A stretch of DNA of 64,000 bases from Nesterenkonia populi (GTDB lineage Bacteria > Actinomycetota > Actinomycetes > Actinomycetales > Micrococcaceae). How positions within the stretch are numbered: position 1 is the stretch's first letter; each line of letters begins with the position of its first letter. The notes under the pieces are model-generated. The model saw only the letters and a program-made list of their open reading frames with translations. It had not been told where the DNA came from and searched no databases. Positions 36,538 through 45,779 of the stretch are shown in pieces. The DNA lies in contig NZ_VOIL01000001.1 of the NCBI RefSeq assembly GCF_007994735.1, positions 1,798,001 to 1,862,000 of the forward strand, read 5' to 3'. The translations under genes were made by a program, and so were the position numbers.

Positions 36538-37728
36538 GTGAAGGCAGTGACATGGCAGGGCACCCATAAGGTGTCTGTGGAGACCGTCCCGGACCCCACT
36601 ATCCAGAAGCCCAACGACGCCGTCATCGAGGTGACCTCCACGGCAGTCTGCGGATCCGACCTGCATCTCTACGAGGTGCTCGGCCCCTTCATGACTCCCG
36701 GCGACATCGTCGGCCACGAGCCGATGGGCCGCGTCGTCGAGACGGGCTCCGGCACCGACCTGAAGGTGGGCGATCGTGTCGTCATCCCGTTCCAGATCGC
36801 CTGCGGCAGCTGCTACTTCTGCAATAAGGGTCTGCAGACGCAGTGCGAGACCACGCAGAACACTGACATGGGCACCGGAGCTCCTCTGTTCGGCTACTCC
36901 CAGCTCTACGGCCAGATCCCCGGCGGTCAGGCGCAGTACCTGCGGGTTCCCTACGCTGACTACGGGCCCATCAAGGTCGGCGACGAGCTGCCCGACCACC
37001 GGTACCTGTTCCTCTCCGACGTGCTTCCCACCGCCTGGCAGGCCGTGGCCTACGCCAACGTCTCCGAGGGCGACTCCGTAGCAGTCATTGGCCTGGGCCC
37101 GATCGGCCAGTTCAGCGCCCGCATCGCTAAGCATCTCGGCATGCATGTGTACGCCATCGAGCCTGAGGCTGAGCGTCGCGAGATGGCGGCACGCCACGGC
37201 ATCGAAGTCTTCCCCAACAATGAGGACGCCGTAGCCGCCATCAAGGACAAGACCAAGGGACGCGGCCCCGATGCGGTGATCGACGCCGTCGGCATGGAAG
37301 CTCACGGCGACCTGCAGTCCTCCATGGCAAAGTTCGCACAGCTGGGCGCCCAGTTCCTGCCCAAGAAGCTCTCCCAGCCAGTGATGGACAACTTCGGCAT
37401 GGACCGGCTGGCGGCCGTCTACACCGCTATCGACCTGGTGCGCCGCGGCGGGACGATCAGCCTCTCCGGCGTCTACGGGGGTCAGGCCTCTCCCCTGCCG
37501 ATGCTCACGCTCTTCGACAAGCAGGTGAATATCGCGATGGGGCAGGCCAACGTGAAGAACTGGATCGACAAGCTCCTGCCTCTGGTGGAGGACGCCTCCG
37601 ACCCGCTGGGCGTGGACGACTTTGTCACCCATCACCTTCCCCTGGACCAGGCGCCTGCCGCCTACGAGAAGTTCCAGAAGAAGGAGGATGGCTGCATCAA
37701 GGTGGTCCTGGACCCCCAGGCCAGCTGA
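36538..37728 (+). CDS. Zinc-dependent formaldehyde-dehydrogenase-like alcohol dehydrogenase
   Basis: A 396-residue medium-chain dehydrogenase. Seen: catalytic zinc ligands Cys38 and His60-Glu61, structural zinc cysteines 89, 92, 95 and 103, and the Rossmann motif VIGLGPIGQFSARIA. It has the longer insert (NTDMGTGAPLFGYSQLYGQIPGG) and PGDIVGHEPMG of the FdhA-type group often called glutathione-dependent or -independent formaldehyde dehydrogenase; the true substrate here is not certain. GTG 36538 follows AGGAGG. The SDR and DUF7218 genes follow on the same strand, a grouping that looks like a stress/desiccation cluster. Confidence 0.88.
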   Translation: MKAVTWQGTHKVSVETVPDPTIQKPNDAVIEVTSTAVCGSDLHLYEVLGPFMTPGDIVGHEPMGRVVETGSGTDLKVGDRVVIPFQIACGSCYFCNKGLQTQCETTQNTDMGTGAPLFGYSQLYGQIPGGQAQYLRVPYADYGPIKVGDELPDHRYLFLSDVLPTAWQAVAYANVSEGDSVAVIGLGPIGQFSARIAKHLGMHVYAIEPEAERREMAARHGIEVFPNNEDAVAAIKDKTKGRGPDAVIDAVGMEAHGDLQSSMAKFAQLGAQFLPKKLSQPVMDNFGMDRLAAVYTAIDLVRRGGTISLSGVYGGQASPLPMLTLFDKQVNIAMGQANVKNWIDKLLPLVEDASDPLGVDDFVTHHLPLDQAPAAYEKFQKKEDGCIKVVLDPQAS

Positions 37729-37791
37729 GCACCGGCCCCTCCCCCTGTCCTGCATGTTCCGTACTCATACAGCGATCCGAAGGAGGACGCC

Positions 37792-38691
37792 ATGACGGAG
37801 AAGAATCAGACAGACCCCACCACCAAGCACCATCACGATCAGTTCCCGGAGCATGGTGACATCGGCCAGCCCGGCCTTGACCGGGAGACCTCCCCCACCC
37901 CTGACCACGGCGAAGAGTCATATGTGGGCAATGGGCGCCTCAAGGGCAAGAGGACTCTCATCACCGGAGGCGACTCCGGGATCGGCCGGGCCACCGCAAT
38001 TGCCTTCGCCCGGGAGGGCGCCGACGTCGCCATCGTCCACCTGCCTGAGGAGAAGGAGGACGCCGAGACCACGCTGCACCATGTCCACGAGGCCGGGCAG
38101 CGCGGACATGCCTACGCCACCGACCTCACCAAGGAGAGCGCGGCGGAGGGCATCATCGGCAATGTCCTCAAGGACCTCGGCGGGCTGGACGTGCTGATCC
38201 TCAATGCCGCCTACCAGCGCAAGCGCAGCGGCATCGACCAGACACCCATCGACGAGGTGAAGAAGGTGTTCGACACCAACCTCACCGCCCACGTGGCACT
38301 GACGAAGGAAGCTGTGCCCCATATCCCTGAGGGCGGGTCAATCATCACCACCACGTCCATCCAGGCGGCCGGTCCCGCTCCTCCGCTGTTCGACTACGCA
38401 ATGACGAAGGCCGCTCAGGTCGCCTTCACCGAAACACTGGCTCAGGAGCTCACACCGAAGGGCATCCGGGTCAACGGCGTGGCGCCCGGGCCCATCTGGA
38501 CGCCCCTGATTCCTGCCACGAACTTCCCTGAGGAGAAGGTCCAGAGCTTCGGTGAGGAGACCCCTATGGACCGGGCCGGGCAGCCTGCGGAGCTGGCGGG
38601 CGCCTATGTGTACCTCGCCTCCGAGGAGGCGAGCTACACCTCTGGCGCCGTCATCCCTGTCACCGGCGGCAAACCCTTCACAGGAGGATGA
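37792..38691 (+). CDS. SDR family oxidoreductase, general-stress GSP39-like
   Basis: A 299-residue short-chain dehydrogenase with the hydrophilic N-terminal extension (about 50 residues, His/Asp/Pro-rich) typical of the Bacillus general-stress protein 39 group. Seen: cofactor motif TGGDSGIG (58-65), LILNAAY, and the catalytic YAMTK. Substrate unknown. AGGAGG precedes the ATG. Six bases separate it from the next small gene, so they share a transcript. Confidence 0.92.
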   Translation: MTEKNQTDPTTKHHHDQFPEHGDIGQPGLDRETSPTPDHGEESYVGNGRLKGKRTLITGGDSGIGRATAIAFAREGADVAIVHLPEEKEDAETTLHHVHEAGQRGHAYATDLTKESAAEGIIGNVLKDLGGLDVLILNAAYQRKRSGIDQTPIDEVKKVFDTNLTAHVALTKEAVPHIPEGGSIITTTSIQAAGPAPPLFDYAMTKAAQVAFTETLAQELTPKGIRVNGVAPGPIWTPLIPATNFPEEKVQSFGEETPMDRAGQPAELAGAYVYLASEEASYTSGAVIPVTGGKPFTGG

Positions 38692-38697
38692 TCAGGC

Positions 38698-38967
38698 ATG
38701 GCTGAGGAAGACCGTCAGACTGTCAAGGACGACGACCTCTACGAGAAGCTCCGAGAGGATCAGGGCTACTCCAAGGAGAAGGCTGCGCGAATTGCCAACT
38801 CCGCGGCCAAGGAGGGGCGCAGCGCCCAGGGCAAGAAGGGCGGCAACCAGCCCCAGTACGAGGACTGGACCGTCGAGGAGCTCAAGGACCGCGCCAAGGA
38901 GCTGGACATCACCGGCTACTCCGACATGAACAAGGACGACCTCATCGACGCCCTGCGCAGCCATTGA
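38698..38967 (+). CDS. DUF7218 / Rho-N (SAP-like) domain small protein
   Basis: An 89-residue, highly charged protein. N-terminal part (YEKLREDQGYSKEKAARIANSAA) matches the DUF7218 small-protein family; the C-terminal part (WTVEELKDRAKELDITGYSDMN) is a Rho termination factor N-terminal/SAP-like helical unit that in other proteins binds nucleic acid. It is too small to be Rho. AGGAGG overlaps the stop region of the SDR gene. Possibly a DNA- or RNA-binding stress protein; function not established. Confidence 0.8.
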   Translation: MAEEDRQTVKDDDLYEKLREDQGYSKEKAARIANSAAKEGRSAQGKKGGNQPQYEDWTVEELKDRAKELDITGYSDMNKDDLIDALRSH

Positions 38968-38982
38968 GAGCCCAACAGCACC

Positions 38983-39022
38983 CGACGACGCTGCCGGAGC
39001 GCCTTGCCCGGCAGCGTCGTCG
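38983..39022. terminator. Bidirectional hairpin between DUF7218 and the transducer homologue
   Basis: Perfect 15-bp stem: 38983-38997 pairs with 39008-39022 across a 10-nt loop, between convergent genes. Confidence 0.85.
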
Positions 39023-39039
39023 TCGCCGGATGCCTGGGC

Positions 39040-39447
39040 TCAGGGCGCCGGGTTGATGTGGGAAACGGCGAGCTGGCCGTTGCGGCTGTCGAGGTAGTGC
39101 AGCTGAGCCACCACAGGGGTGTCCGACTCCACGACGAGTCCATAGGGCTTGTCCAGCCAGGGAGCCTGCGGCTCAATGAGGTCGTTGATCCGCTGGTGCT
39201 TCGCGCGGCGCGGCTCAATCCTGATCTCGTAGGGCCCCACGGGGTCAGTGTCTTCGTAGTACAGAACAAGGTTCACGCACGCCGGACGATCTGCGGTGTT
39301 GAGCAGGCACAGGGTATTGCGTGAGGTGAAGTCCGGCTCCTGCCCGCTGCTCTGACTGGGGGCAAAGCCGGCTGAGAAGACCCACTCGGTGCGCCCGAGG
39401 CCCGCGGCTTCGCCCTTCCTCCGGTTCTTCTGCGGGAACAGTCCCAT
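39040..39447 (-). CDS. Sensory rhodopsin transducer (ASRT) family protein
   Basis: A 135-residue beta-rich protein matching the Anabaena sensory rhodopsin transducer family (formerly DUF1362): RTEWVFSAGFAP near the N-terminus, SRNTLCLLNTADRPACVNLVLYYEDTDPVGPY and RRAKHQRINDL in the middle, VVAQLHYLDSR near the C-terminus. The Anabaena protein is a soluble tetramer that binds sensory rhodopsin and DNA. No rhodopsin is in this window, and members are widespread without one. It lies immediately before (one base from) the stop-to-start junction with the lactone oxidase on the same strand, so the two are one transcript. Confidence 0.88.
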   Translation of the reverse strand: MGLFPQKNRRKGEAAGLGRTEWVFSAGFAPSQSSGQEPDFTSRNTLCLLNTADRPACVNLVLYYEDTDPVGPYEIRIEPRRAKHQRINDLIEPQAPWLDKPYGLVVESDTPVVAQLHYLDSRNGQLAVSHINPAP

Positions 39448-40665
39448 TCAGCTCTCCTCTCCGAATAGTTCGCGCAAGTAGTCGTTCATGAAAACTCCGT
39501 CAGGGTCCAGCTCCCGGCGGGTCTGCTGAAAGGTCCCCCACTCAGGGTAGAGCTCCGCGAGCTGCCCGGACTTCAGCGTGTGCTTCTTGCCCCAGTGCGG
39601 GCGTCCCCCGAAGTCCCAGAAGATCGGCTGGACATCGTCGAAGTACCTCTTGAACGGCAGCGTGTTGTTCTGCAGCAGTGCGATGGTCATGGTGGACCGG
39701 TCCTGCGCGTTGGAGAGCATGGCACTGTCTGGAGCGATGGTTCTCACCAGTACTCGCCACCCCACCTCGGCACGGTGCTCGGCACGCACTCGCTGTCGCA
39801 CTTCCCGAAAGGCGGAAAGATCGGTGTCCAGGGGGAGCATGTACTCCATCTCTTCGAAATGCAGCGCCCTGTCGTTGGGAATCACCTCATAGTTGGGGCC
39901 GGTGAGGTCCTTCTTCAGGTAGCTGTACGGCTCACCCTCCGGGGTGAGGTCCGGCTCGTCACCAGGCTTGTTCAGCATGCGCACCTGGGCCAGGTCGCTC
40001 CGGGGGTACCAGTAGAAGTCCACGGAGCGGTTCGTCTCAATCAGCTCTCGGAAATTCTCCATGACCCAGTCGATGTGAGTGATCCAATTCTGACGGTGCA
40101 GCTGATGAGCTTCCTCCACCCGCAGCGTGAGCGATGTAAGGATTCCGAGCGAGCCTAGAGAGACCTGGACAGCCCGCAGCAGGTCGTCATCCTCGTTCTC
40201 CCCCGCCTCTGTTCCGAAGGGAACTTCTTCGCCGAGACCGTTCACGAGCCGACCGCCGATCATGGTGGAGGACAGGTTTCCCAGGGTGATGCCCGAGCCG
40301 TGGGTTCCTGTGCTGATGGCCCCTGCTATGGCCTGATAGTCGACGTCGCCCAGGTTCTCCATAGCGAGGCTGTGATCAGCCAGCTGTCGGCCGAGCTCTC
40401 GCAGACCAGTGCCCGGAAGGACCCGGGCAGTCCCCCGCTCCGGGTCGGAGGAGACCACACCCGACAGGTTCTCCAGAGATAGGAGAGTGTCCTCAGTGCT
40501 GAAGATGGGTGTCGAGGAGTGCCCCGACCCCACCGGGCGGACTGTCTGTCCGTGGCGTCGCGCCTTCTTGATGAGCTTGAAGATCTCCCGCACCGAAGTG
40601 GGTGAGGCCCACTGGGAGGGTTTGAACGTGATGCTGCCGGACCAGTTCGTGAAGTTCTTCGTCAT
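39448..40665 (-). CDS. FAD-dependent D-arabinono-1,4-lactone/alditol oxidase family protein
   Basis: A 405-residue vanillyl-alcohol-oxidase-fold flavoenzyme. Seen: FAD-binding RPVGSGHSSTPIF with His49 as the probable covalent flavin attachment, GAISTGTHGSG, and the C-terminal GGRPHWGKKH motif of sugar-lactone and polyol oxidases. These enzymes give H2O2; the substrate (arabinonolactone, gulonolactone, xylitol or other) cannot be assigned. ATG 40665 is chosen for the family N-terminus (FTNWSGSITFKP) with GGGGGTCC upstream; the longer frame to 40707 adds unlike residues. It is co-transcribed with the ASRT-like gene. Confidence 0.9.
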   Translation of the reverse strand: MTKNFTNWSGSITFKPSQWASPTSVREIFKLIKKARRHGQTVRPVGSGHSSTPIFSTEDTLLSLENLSGVVSSDPERGTARVLPGTGLRELGRQLADHSLAMENLGDVDYQAIAGAISTGTHGSGITLGNLSSTMIGGRLVNGLGEEVPFGTEAGENEDDDLLRAVQVSLGSLGILTSLTLRVEEAHQLHRQNWITHIDWVMENFRELIETNRSVDFYWYPRSDLAQVRMLNKPGDEPDLTPEGEPYSYLKKDLTGPNYEVIPNDRALHFEEMEYMLPLDTDLSAFREVRQRVRAEHRAEVGWRVLVRTIAPDSAMLSNAQDRSTMTIALLQNNTLPFKRYFDDVQPIFWDFGGRPHWGKKHTLKSGQLAELYPEWGTFQQTRRELDPDGVFMNDYLRELFGEES

Positions 40666-40755
40666 AGGGACCCCCGGGAGTGGACTGCATTTCCTGTGTC
40701 CAAACAACCGGGGTCAGCTGGACGCCACCTTAATATGACAGACCTCCGATCCAGA

Positions 40756-40807
40756 ACGACGACGGCGGCAGCTTGCACCTTCTTCATAAAGGGGTTGCCG
40801 CCGTCGT
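40756..40807. repeat. Hairpin element copy 1 (left edge of catabolic region)
   Basis: A 12-bp stem (40759-40770 with 40796-40807) encloses a 25-nt segment containing GCACCTTCTTCAT followed by AAAGG, which can form an inner stem. A second copy lies at 57650-57702 in the same orientation with a compensatory base-pair change. It is downstream of the TRAP operon on the minus strand, so it may also terminate it. Confidence 0.75.
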
Positions 40808-40867
40808 GAGCGATCTGCTCTTCCGTCGATGGGACATGGTCTCACCACGGTGCGAGTGAGTCCGGCA

Positions 40868-42142
40868 TTATTCCGGCCGGTTCTCCTGTGCTGTTTCCTC
40901 GTAGTAGACCTCGACGATGCTCGAGTAGTCCACATCGGAGCCATCGTGCCACTCATCCATGTTCTCGAGCGTCCCCCCATCCTCGTAGCCGAGATCCTCA
41001 ACCTGGTTGACCCACTCGTCATAGGCGTCGTTCAGCTCATCGTAGACATCCGCGTCCAGGTCTCCTTCATCTCCAGTGCTTTCAGCGTGGCTGGTATTGA
41101 ACTCGCTGATGGCAGTCTGAACCTCGGAGGAGAGTTCTTCGAAGGAGCCTCCCCGCTCCCGGATATCTGCGGCAACATGGGCTCCGATATCGACGGTGCC
41201 GAGAATCGCACCGTGATAGTAGTCGCCGGCAGCGTCATGGATGATCTGCTGATACGGGAGGGGAAGACTCTCGATGGCTGGGCTGGCAACCAGCGCACTG
41301 ACCACACGTGGAAGACCCGTCTCAGTGAGGTATCCGATATGGGGCGCAACCTCCGACAGGCCGAATCCAGCGACATCGGCCAGCTGGGAGATGGCGCAGT
41401 CCACCGTCCCGCGCTGAAGCCCTTCATAAACTTCAGTTCGGTCCAGGGAAACAGGGCTTGCCCCCAGAGAGCCGACAAGCTCAGCCTGGGAGGCTGCACC
41501 GACGCGCACCTGCAGTCCCTGCCAGTCGGATGCCTCAACAGGCACATCCCCCCGGCATATCACGTAGTAGCCCCCTCCCAGGAAGGTGGGAGCGAGCGGA
41601 ATCAGCCCCTTGTCCTCGAAATCAGCCATCACCTCGGGGGTTTGGATGCCGACGTCGACGGAGGCTGCATTGGCGGCCAGCTCTCCCATCCATGGTGAGG
41701 AAGGAAAGTTAACCATGTTGTTGAAGGCGTCCACGGCAGGAAATTCATCCGGGTGATAGGACGGCAGGGTGTGAGACAGGTCCACCCGACCGTCCGCCAG
41801 GGCATCATGCACTTCGTCATAGCCCGCGACCGAATGCCCCCAGGCAAGATCCACGGTGATCTGGCCGTTTGAACGCTCTTCGATGGCTTCCTTCACCAGA
41901 AGGCCGCCGGGGGCCGTGGGCGCCTCTGGAGACGGAGCGCTTGGCTGGTACGTGATGGTGACCGGCTCCAGATCCTCGATCAGAGCCTGAACCTCTTCGT
42001 CAGGGGCACCGTATTCGAAGCCTTCACCTTGGTCCTCATTTGCCCCGATGTTGCCCCCACAGGCTGTCAGGAGGAAGCCCGCACCAAGGGCCAGCACGCC
42101 GGATTTCCTTCCGATTTTCGGGTTATAGTTCTCATTTTTCAT
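40868..42142 (-). CDS. dctP: TRAP transporter substrate-binding lipoprotein (DctP family)
   Basis: A 424-residue extracytoplasmic solute receptor. Seen: signal peptide with lipobox LTAC (Cys28), so lipid-anchored outside the membrane; then the DctP fold with GHSVAGYDEVHDALADGRVDL, QGLQVRV with the conserved Arg that binds carboxylates, and VDCAISQL. It carries an unusually acidic C-terminal tail of about 70 residues. Last gene of the minus-strand operon after DctM. Family members bind organic acids; the ligand is presumably the acid degraded by the enzymes upstream. Confidence 0.93.
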   Translation of the reverse strand: MKNENYNPKIGRKSGVLALGAGFLLTACGGNIGANEDQGEGFEYGAPDEEVQALIEDLEPVTITYQPSAPSPEAPTAPGGLLVKEAIEERSNGQITVDLAWGHSVAGYDEVHDALADGRVDLSHTLPSYHPDEFPAVDAFNNMVNFPSSPWMGELAANAASVDVGIQTPEVMADFEDKGLIPLAPTFLGGGYYVICRGDVPVEASDWQGLQVRVGAASQAELVGSLGASPVSLDRTEVYEGLQRGTVDCAISQLADVAGFGLSEVAPHIGYLTETGLPRVVSALVASPAIESLPLPYQQIIHDAAGDYYHGAILGTVDIGAHVAADIRERGGSFEELSSEVQTAISEFNTSHAESTGDEGDLDADVYDELNDAYDEWVNQVEDLGYEDGGTLENMDEWHDGSDVDYSSIVEVYYEETAQENRPE

Positions 42143-42182
42143 GGTTTTATCTCATTCTTTGTCGGGTTGTTTCTAAAGCGAT

Positions 42183-43691
42183 TTAAGTCAAGAGTTCCGG
42201 TAGCCATTCAGCCATTCCGGGGAAAAGAACCATCAGGACCAGGAATACGATCGCGACGGGCAAGAACCAGACGAGGGACATGAAGACGTCACCGAGGCTT
42301 ATCCGTTGTCCCTGATTGACCTCGGGCGATTTGGTTATGTTGTAGATGATGTACGACAGGATGCCCGCCGGAGGCGTGATCATCCCCAGCTCCCCCAGCA
42401 GAATGACGAAGACACCAAACCAGAGAGGGCTCACCTCCATGGCTTCGAGAGTCGGGAGCAGGATCGGAACAGTGAGCAAGAGCATCGCCAAGGTGTCAAA
42501 GAACATCCCCAAAACGATGTAGAAGGGGATCAGGGCCAGCAGAAAGGTCACCCGACTGAGACCGAGATCCGTCACGAATTGGGTGAGCATGGTGGCTAGG
42601 CCGGTCACTGCCAGCACTCGCGTCAGCATCTCTGCCCCGACCAGCACGAAGAAGATGGCTGCGGTAGCACTGATCGTTGAGATTGCTGCTTTGCTCACTT
42701 GCTGCAGCGGCGAATCCCGCCGGCGGAGCCAGAGGGTCAGCAGCAGGGCGATCAGCGCTCCCCCGGCGCCCGCTTCAGTCGGTGTGAAGAATCCGGAGAA
42801 CATCCCTCCGAAGAGGACAAGGAGAACCACGGGGATGCCCCATACATCGCGCAGCGCATGTAAGCGCGATTCCAAGGTGGTCGGAGCTTCGTCTCTTGAG
42901 CCCTGCCTCGCCTCGCGGCGACCGACGCGGTGCGGCACGACGAAGCCCAGAATCACCAGGAAGGTGGCGAACATCAGCGCGATGAGAATGCCCGGCACCG
43001 CCCCGGCAGCCAGCTGCGGACCGACCGGAACGCTGGCGATGCTGGCGTAGATGACGAGGAGGATGCTCGGTGGAATGAGGGAACCTGGGAGTCCAGCGAC
43101 GATCACGGTGCCGATGGCTATGCGTTTGTCATAGCCGAGCTTGAGCATCTCTGGAATACCGACTTTGCCCAGGGCATAGGTCATGCCGATCGTGGAACCT
43201 GATACGGAGGCGAGTCCGGCACCTGCAGCGGTGGTTCCCACACCCATGCCTCCGGGCAGCCAGCTGAACCATTGGTTGGCTGCCCGGTACATCTTCTCCA
43301 CCAGGCCTGACTGTGTCAGCAGCATGGCCATGAAGATGAACATCGGCAGCACGCTCATTGACCAGCTGGATACTGAATTGTAGGGCGCTGTGGAGAGGAC
43401 GTTCGATGCTGCCTGCGTACCGGAGATGGCATAGATGCCCACGACGCTTGGCAGCGCCAGAGCTATGGCGACCGGCAGCCCCAGGAACATCAGCACCAGC
43501 ATCAGGCCGATGGTCCACAGCCCGGCAACCGCGACCGTGCCGCTTGTGAAGAGTCCGATGAGGCACATCGCGATCATGCCCAGTCCCGAAGCGATGCTGA
43601 TCCAGTTGGCCTTATCCTTGGTCGGCCGTTCTCCTACGGGGCCGAACTGTGCCCCCATCGCGAGGTTCATATATGCCGCTGAGTTGGTCAT
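42183..43691 (-). CDS. dctM: TRAP transporter large permease (DctM family)
   Basis: A 502-residue integral membrane protein with about 12-13 helices; the sodium-coupled transport subunit. Seen: the DctM hallmarks LMLVLMFLGLPVAIALALPS, WSWLPGGMGVGTTAAGAGLASVSGS, GLPGSLIPPSILLVIYA, FFTPTEAGAGGAL and ITPPAGILSYI. The ATG overlaps the DctQ stop by four bases. DctP follows after 40 bases. Confidence 0.95.
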   Translation of the reverse strand: MTNSAAYMNLAMGAQFGPVGERPTKDKANWISIASGLGMIAMCLIGLFTSGTVAVAGLWTIGLMLVLMFLGLPVAIALALPSVVGIYAISGTQAASNVLSTAPYNSVSSWSMSVLPMFIFMAMLLTQSGLVEKMYRAANQWFSWLPGGMGVGTTAAGAGLASVSGSTIGMTYALGKVGIPEMLKLGYDKRIAIGTVIVAGLPGSLIPPSILLVIYASIASVPVGPQLAAGAVPGILIALMFATFLVILGFVVPHRVGRREARQGSRDEAPTTLESRLHALRDVWGIPVVLLVLFGGMFSGFFTPTEAGAGGALIALLLTLWLRRRDSPLQQVSKAAISTISATAAIFFVLVGAEMLTRVLAVTGLATMLTQFVTDLGLSRVTFLLALIPFYIVLGMFFDTLAMLLLTVPILLPTLEAMEVSPLWFGVFVILLGELGMITPPAGILSYIIYNITKSPEVNQGQRISLGDVFMSLVWFLPVAIVFLVLMVLFPGMAEWLPELLT

Positions 43692-44224
43692 GATGTCCTG
43701 CCTGAAGATGAGTTCGGTTCTCCCTGAGGTTCTCTGCTCTCCTTGGTGAGCATCCGCCGGAATATGTCCACGAGGTCACTGAATAGCAGGATGCTCAGCA
43801 ATAGGAACATTGCCGGTACCAAGAAGTAGGCCGGCCATACGGTGATGTTTATGACGCCGCCGCTGGCTCCGATAGAGGCTTGGTGCAGCGCGGTCTGCAG
43901 ACCGAACCACGCGACTGCCAAAGAGAAGACGAGCGCAAGTGAGAGGGTGACCAGCGCAAACACCCTGGCCGTTCCTTCACTCATGCGTTCGGTCAGGAGG
44001 TTCACCACGATCTGCTCGCTGTTCAGCTGTGCAGCGGGTATCCCGGCCAGTGCCAGGAACGGGAGATACCAGTACTCCACCAGTTCATGAGTGCCGAGGA
44101 TCGGCGAGCCGAACCCGAACCGGAGCAGGGCGTTGAGCACGATGTGAGTCATCATCGCTACCAGAGCGATGGCCGCCATCACAGAGAGTGTCGAAACCGC
44201 GGCTCCCCGGAGTCTTTGCAGCAT
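43688..44224 (-). CDS. dctQ: TRAP transporter small permease (DctQ family)
   Basis: A 178-residue protein with four transmembrane helices that partners DctM. Seen: NALLRFGFGSPILGTHELVEYWYLPFLALAGIPAAQLN, the conserved small-permease segment between helices 2 and 3. It lies four bases after the CoA ligase stop and overlaps dctM by four bases, so importer and enzymes are on one transcript. Confidence 0.92.
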   Translation of the reverse strand: MLQRLRGAAVSTLSVMAAIALVAMMTHIVLNALLRFGFGSPILGTHELVEYWYLPFLALAGIPAAQLNSEQIVVNLLTERMSEGTARVFALVTLSLALVFSLAVAWFGLQTALHQASIGASGGVINITVWPAYFLVPAMFLLLSILLFSDLVDIFRRMLTKESREPQGEPNSSSGRTS

Positions 44225-44228
44225 GGCC

Positions 44229-45779
44229 TCATCCCTGCCGGACCGTGCCTGCCGCGAGATCCTTGGTGATCTCTCTTTTACGGACCTTTCCTGTAGCGCT
44301 CTTCGGCAGACTCCTCCTGATATGCACTTCCCTGGGGTACTTGTAGGCAGCCAGGGACTCCTTCGCGTGAGCGGTGATCTCTTCTGGGGTGACCGCAGCT
44401 CCTTCGCGGACGCTCACCACGGCTACGATCTCCTGTCCGTGCTGCCGATCCGGTTTCCCCACCACTGCTACTTCGATGATCTCTGGGTGGGTGGCGATCA
44501 CCTCTTCGACTTCGCGGGGGTAGACGTTGTAGCCGTTGCGGATGATCAGCTCCTTCTTCCGGTCCACCACAAAGAGGAAGCCGTCTTCGTCCATGTAGCC
44601 CATGTCACCGGTATAGAGCCACCCCTCCCGGAGCGCCTCCTCAGTGGCTTGTGGATTTTTGTAGTAGCCCTTCATGATGGTCGGGCCCCGGAAGGTCAGC
44701 TCACCGACATGGTCCTGGCCCCGGGGGAGCGCTTCTCCGTCTGGTCCCACAACCCGGCATTCCGTACCCCACAGTGGTTTGCCGATAGAGAGAATCTTGC
44801 GCTCTTCACGGGAAATATTGACCGAGACCGAACTCGTGGATTCGGACAGGCCGTACCCCTCTATCACTGTGGCCTCGGGGAATGCTGCTTCAAAGCGGCG
44901 GAGTGCTTCCCCGGGCAGTGCCGAGCCTCCGGAGGTCACCCGTTCCACACTGGAAAGATCACGCCCTGAGGTGCCCGCGTCGATCATCGCGATCAGCATG
45001 GACGGGACTGCTGAGAAACGAACTACCCGGTGCTCCTCAATGAGGTCCAAAGCAGCCAGAGGGTCGAACCGCGGAAGCAGAATCATGGTGGCCCCGTTGT
45101 TCACTGAGACATTCAGAACACTGGTCAAGCCATAGACGTGGAAGAAGGGAAGCATGGCCAAAGTCTTGTCGTTCGGGCCTAGTCCCATCCGTTCAGCGGC
45201 TACCGTCGAGTTCATATAGATCCCGAAATGGCTCAGCTCGGCGCCCTTTGGCGTCCCTGTAGTGCCGCTGGTGAAGACGATGATGGATGTATCGTCGGCC
45301 TGGGTGCTGGCCATATCGGCGGCCGGCTGAGGCGCCAGCAGCTCGGTGAAGTCGCGTGTTCCTTCAGGCCGTTCGGTGGAGCCGGTCTGCACTACGTAGA
45401 CGGGGATCTCCCCTACCTGCTGAGCTGCTTTGAGCGCCTCGCCTGCTACTGCATCCGCAGTGATCATTACCTCGCAGTCAGCATTCTCGAGCATGAACTT
45501 CACTTCGCGCACCGAGCACAGCGGATTGAGCGGCACCATGATGTAACCGGCACGGACCAGCCCGAAGTATGCGAAGAGGAACTGAGGAAGATTCGGCAGC
45601 TGCACACCGATCTTCGTCCCGGGCGGCAGGCCTAGGCCCTGCAGGTTCGCCGCCACAAGATCGGCCGCCTGATCCACTTCTTGATAGGACCAGCTGCGCG
45701 TGCCGAAGACTAAACATGTCTTTTCCGGCTGTTCCTTGGCCGTCTCATGCAGCATGAGAGAGATATTGAAGGTCATCAC
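44229..45779 (-). CDS. Acyl-CoA ligase (AMP-forming)
   Basis: A 516-residue class I adenylate-forming enzyme that activates a carboxylic acid to its CoA thioester. Seen: P-loop TSGTTGTPKG (170-179), YGLSESTS, GELTFRGPTI, YTGDMGYMDEDGF with the ribose-binding Asp, and the catalytic C-terminal lysine in SATGKVRKRE (Lys498). Closest in style to medium/long-chain and aromatic acid ligases; the acid cannot be named. Starts inside the MaoC stop with a four-base overlap and precedes dctQ. It would act on what the TRAP system imports. Confidence 0.93.
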   Translation of the reverse strand: MMTFNISLMLHETAKEQPEKTCLVFGTRSWSYQEVDQAADLVAANLQGLGLPPGTKIGVQLPNLPQFLFAYFGLVRAGYIMVPLNPLCSVREVKFMLENADCEVMITADAVAGEALKAAQQVGEIPVYVVQTGSTERPEGTRDFTELLAPQPAADMASTQADDTSIIVFTSGTTGTPKGAELSHFGIYMNSTVAAERMGLGPNDKTLAMLPFFHVYGLTSVLNVSVNNGATMILLPRFDPLAALDLIEEHRVVRFSAVPSMLIAMIDAGTSGRDLSSVERVTSGGSALPGEALRRFEAAFPEATVIEGYGLSESTSSVSVNISREERKILSIGKPLWGTECRVVGPDGEALPRGQDHVGELTFRGPTIMKGYYKNPQATEEALREGWLYTGDMGYMDEDGFLFVVDRKKELIIRNGYNVYPREVEEVIATHPEIIEVAVVGKPDRQHGQEIVAVVSVREGAAVTPEEITAHAKESLAAYKYPREVHIRRSLPKSATGKVRKREITKDLAAGTVRQG

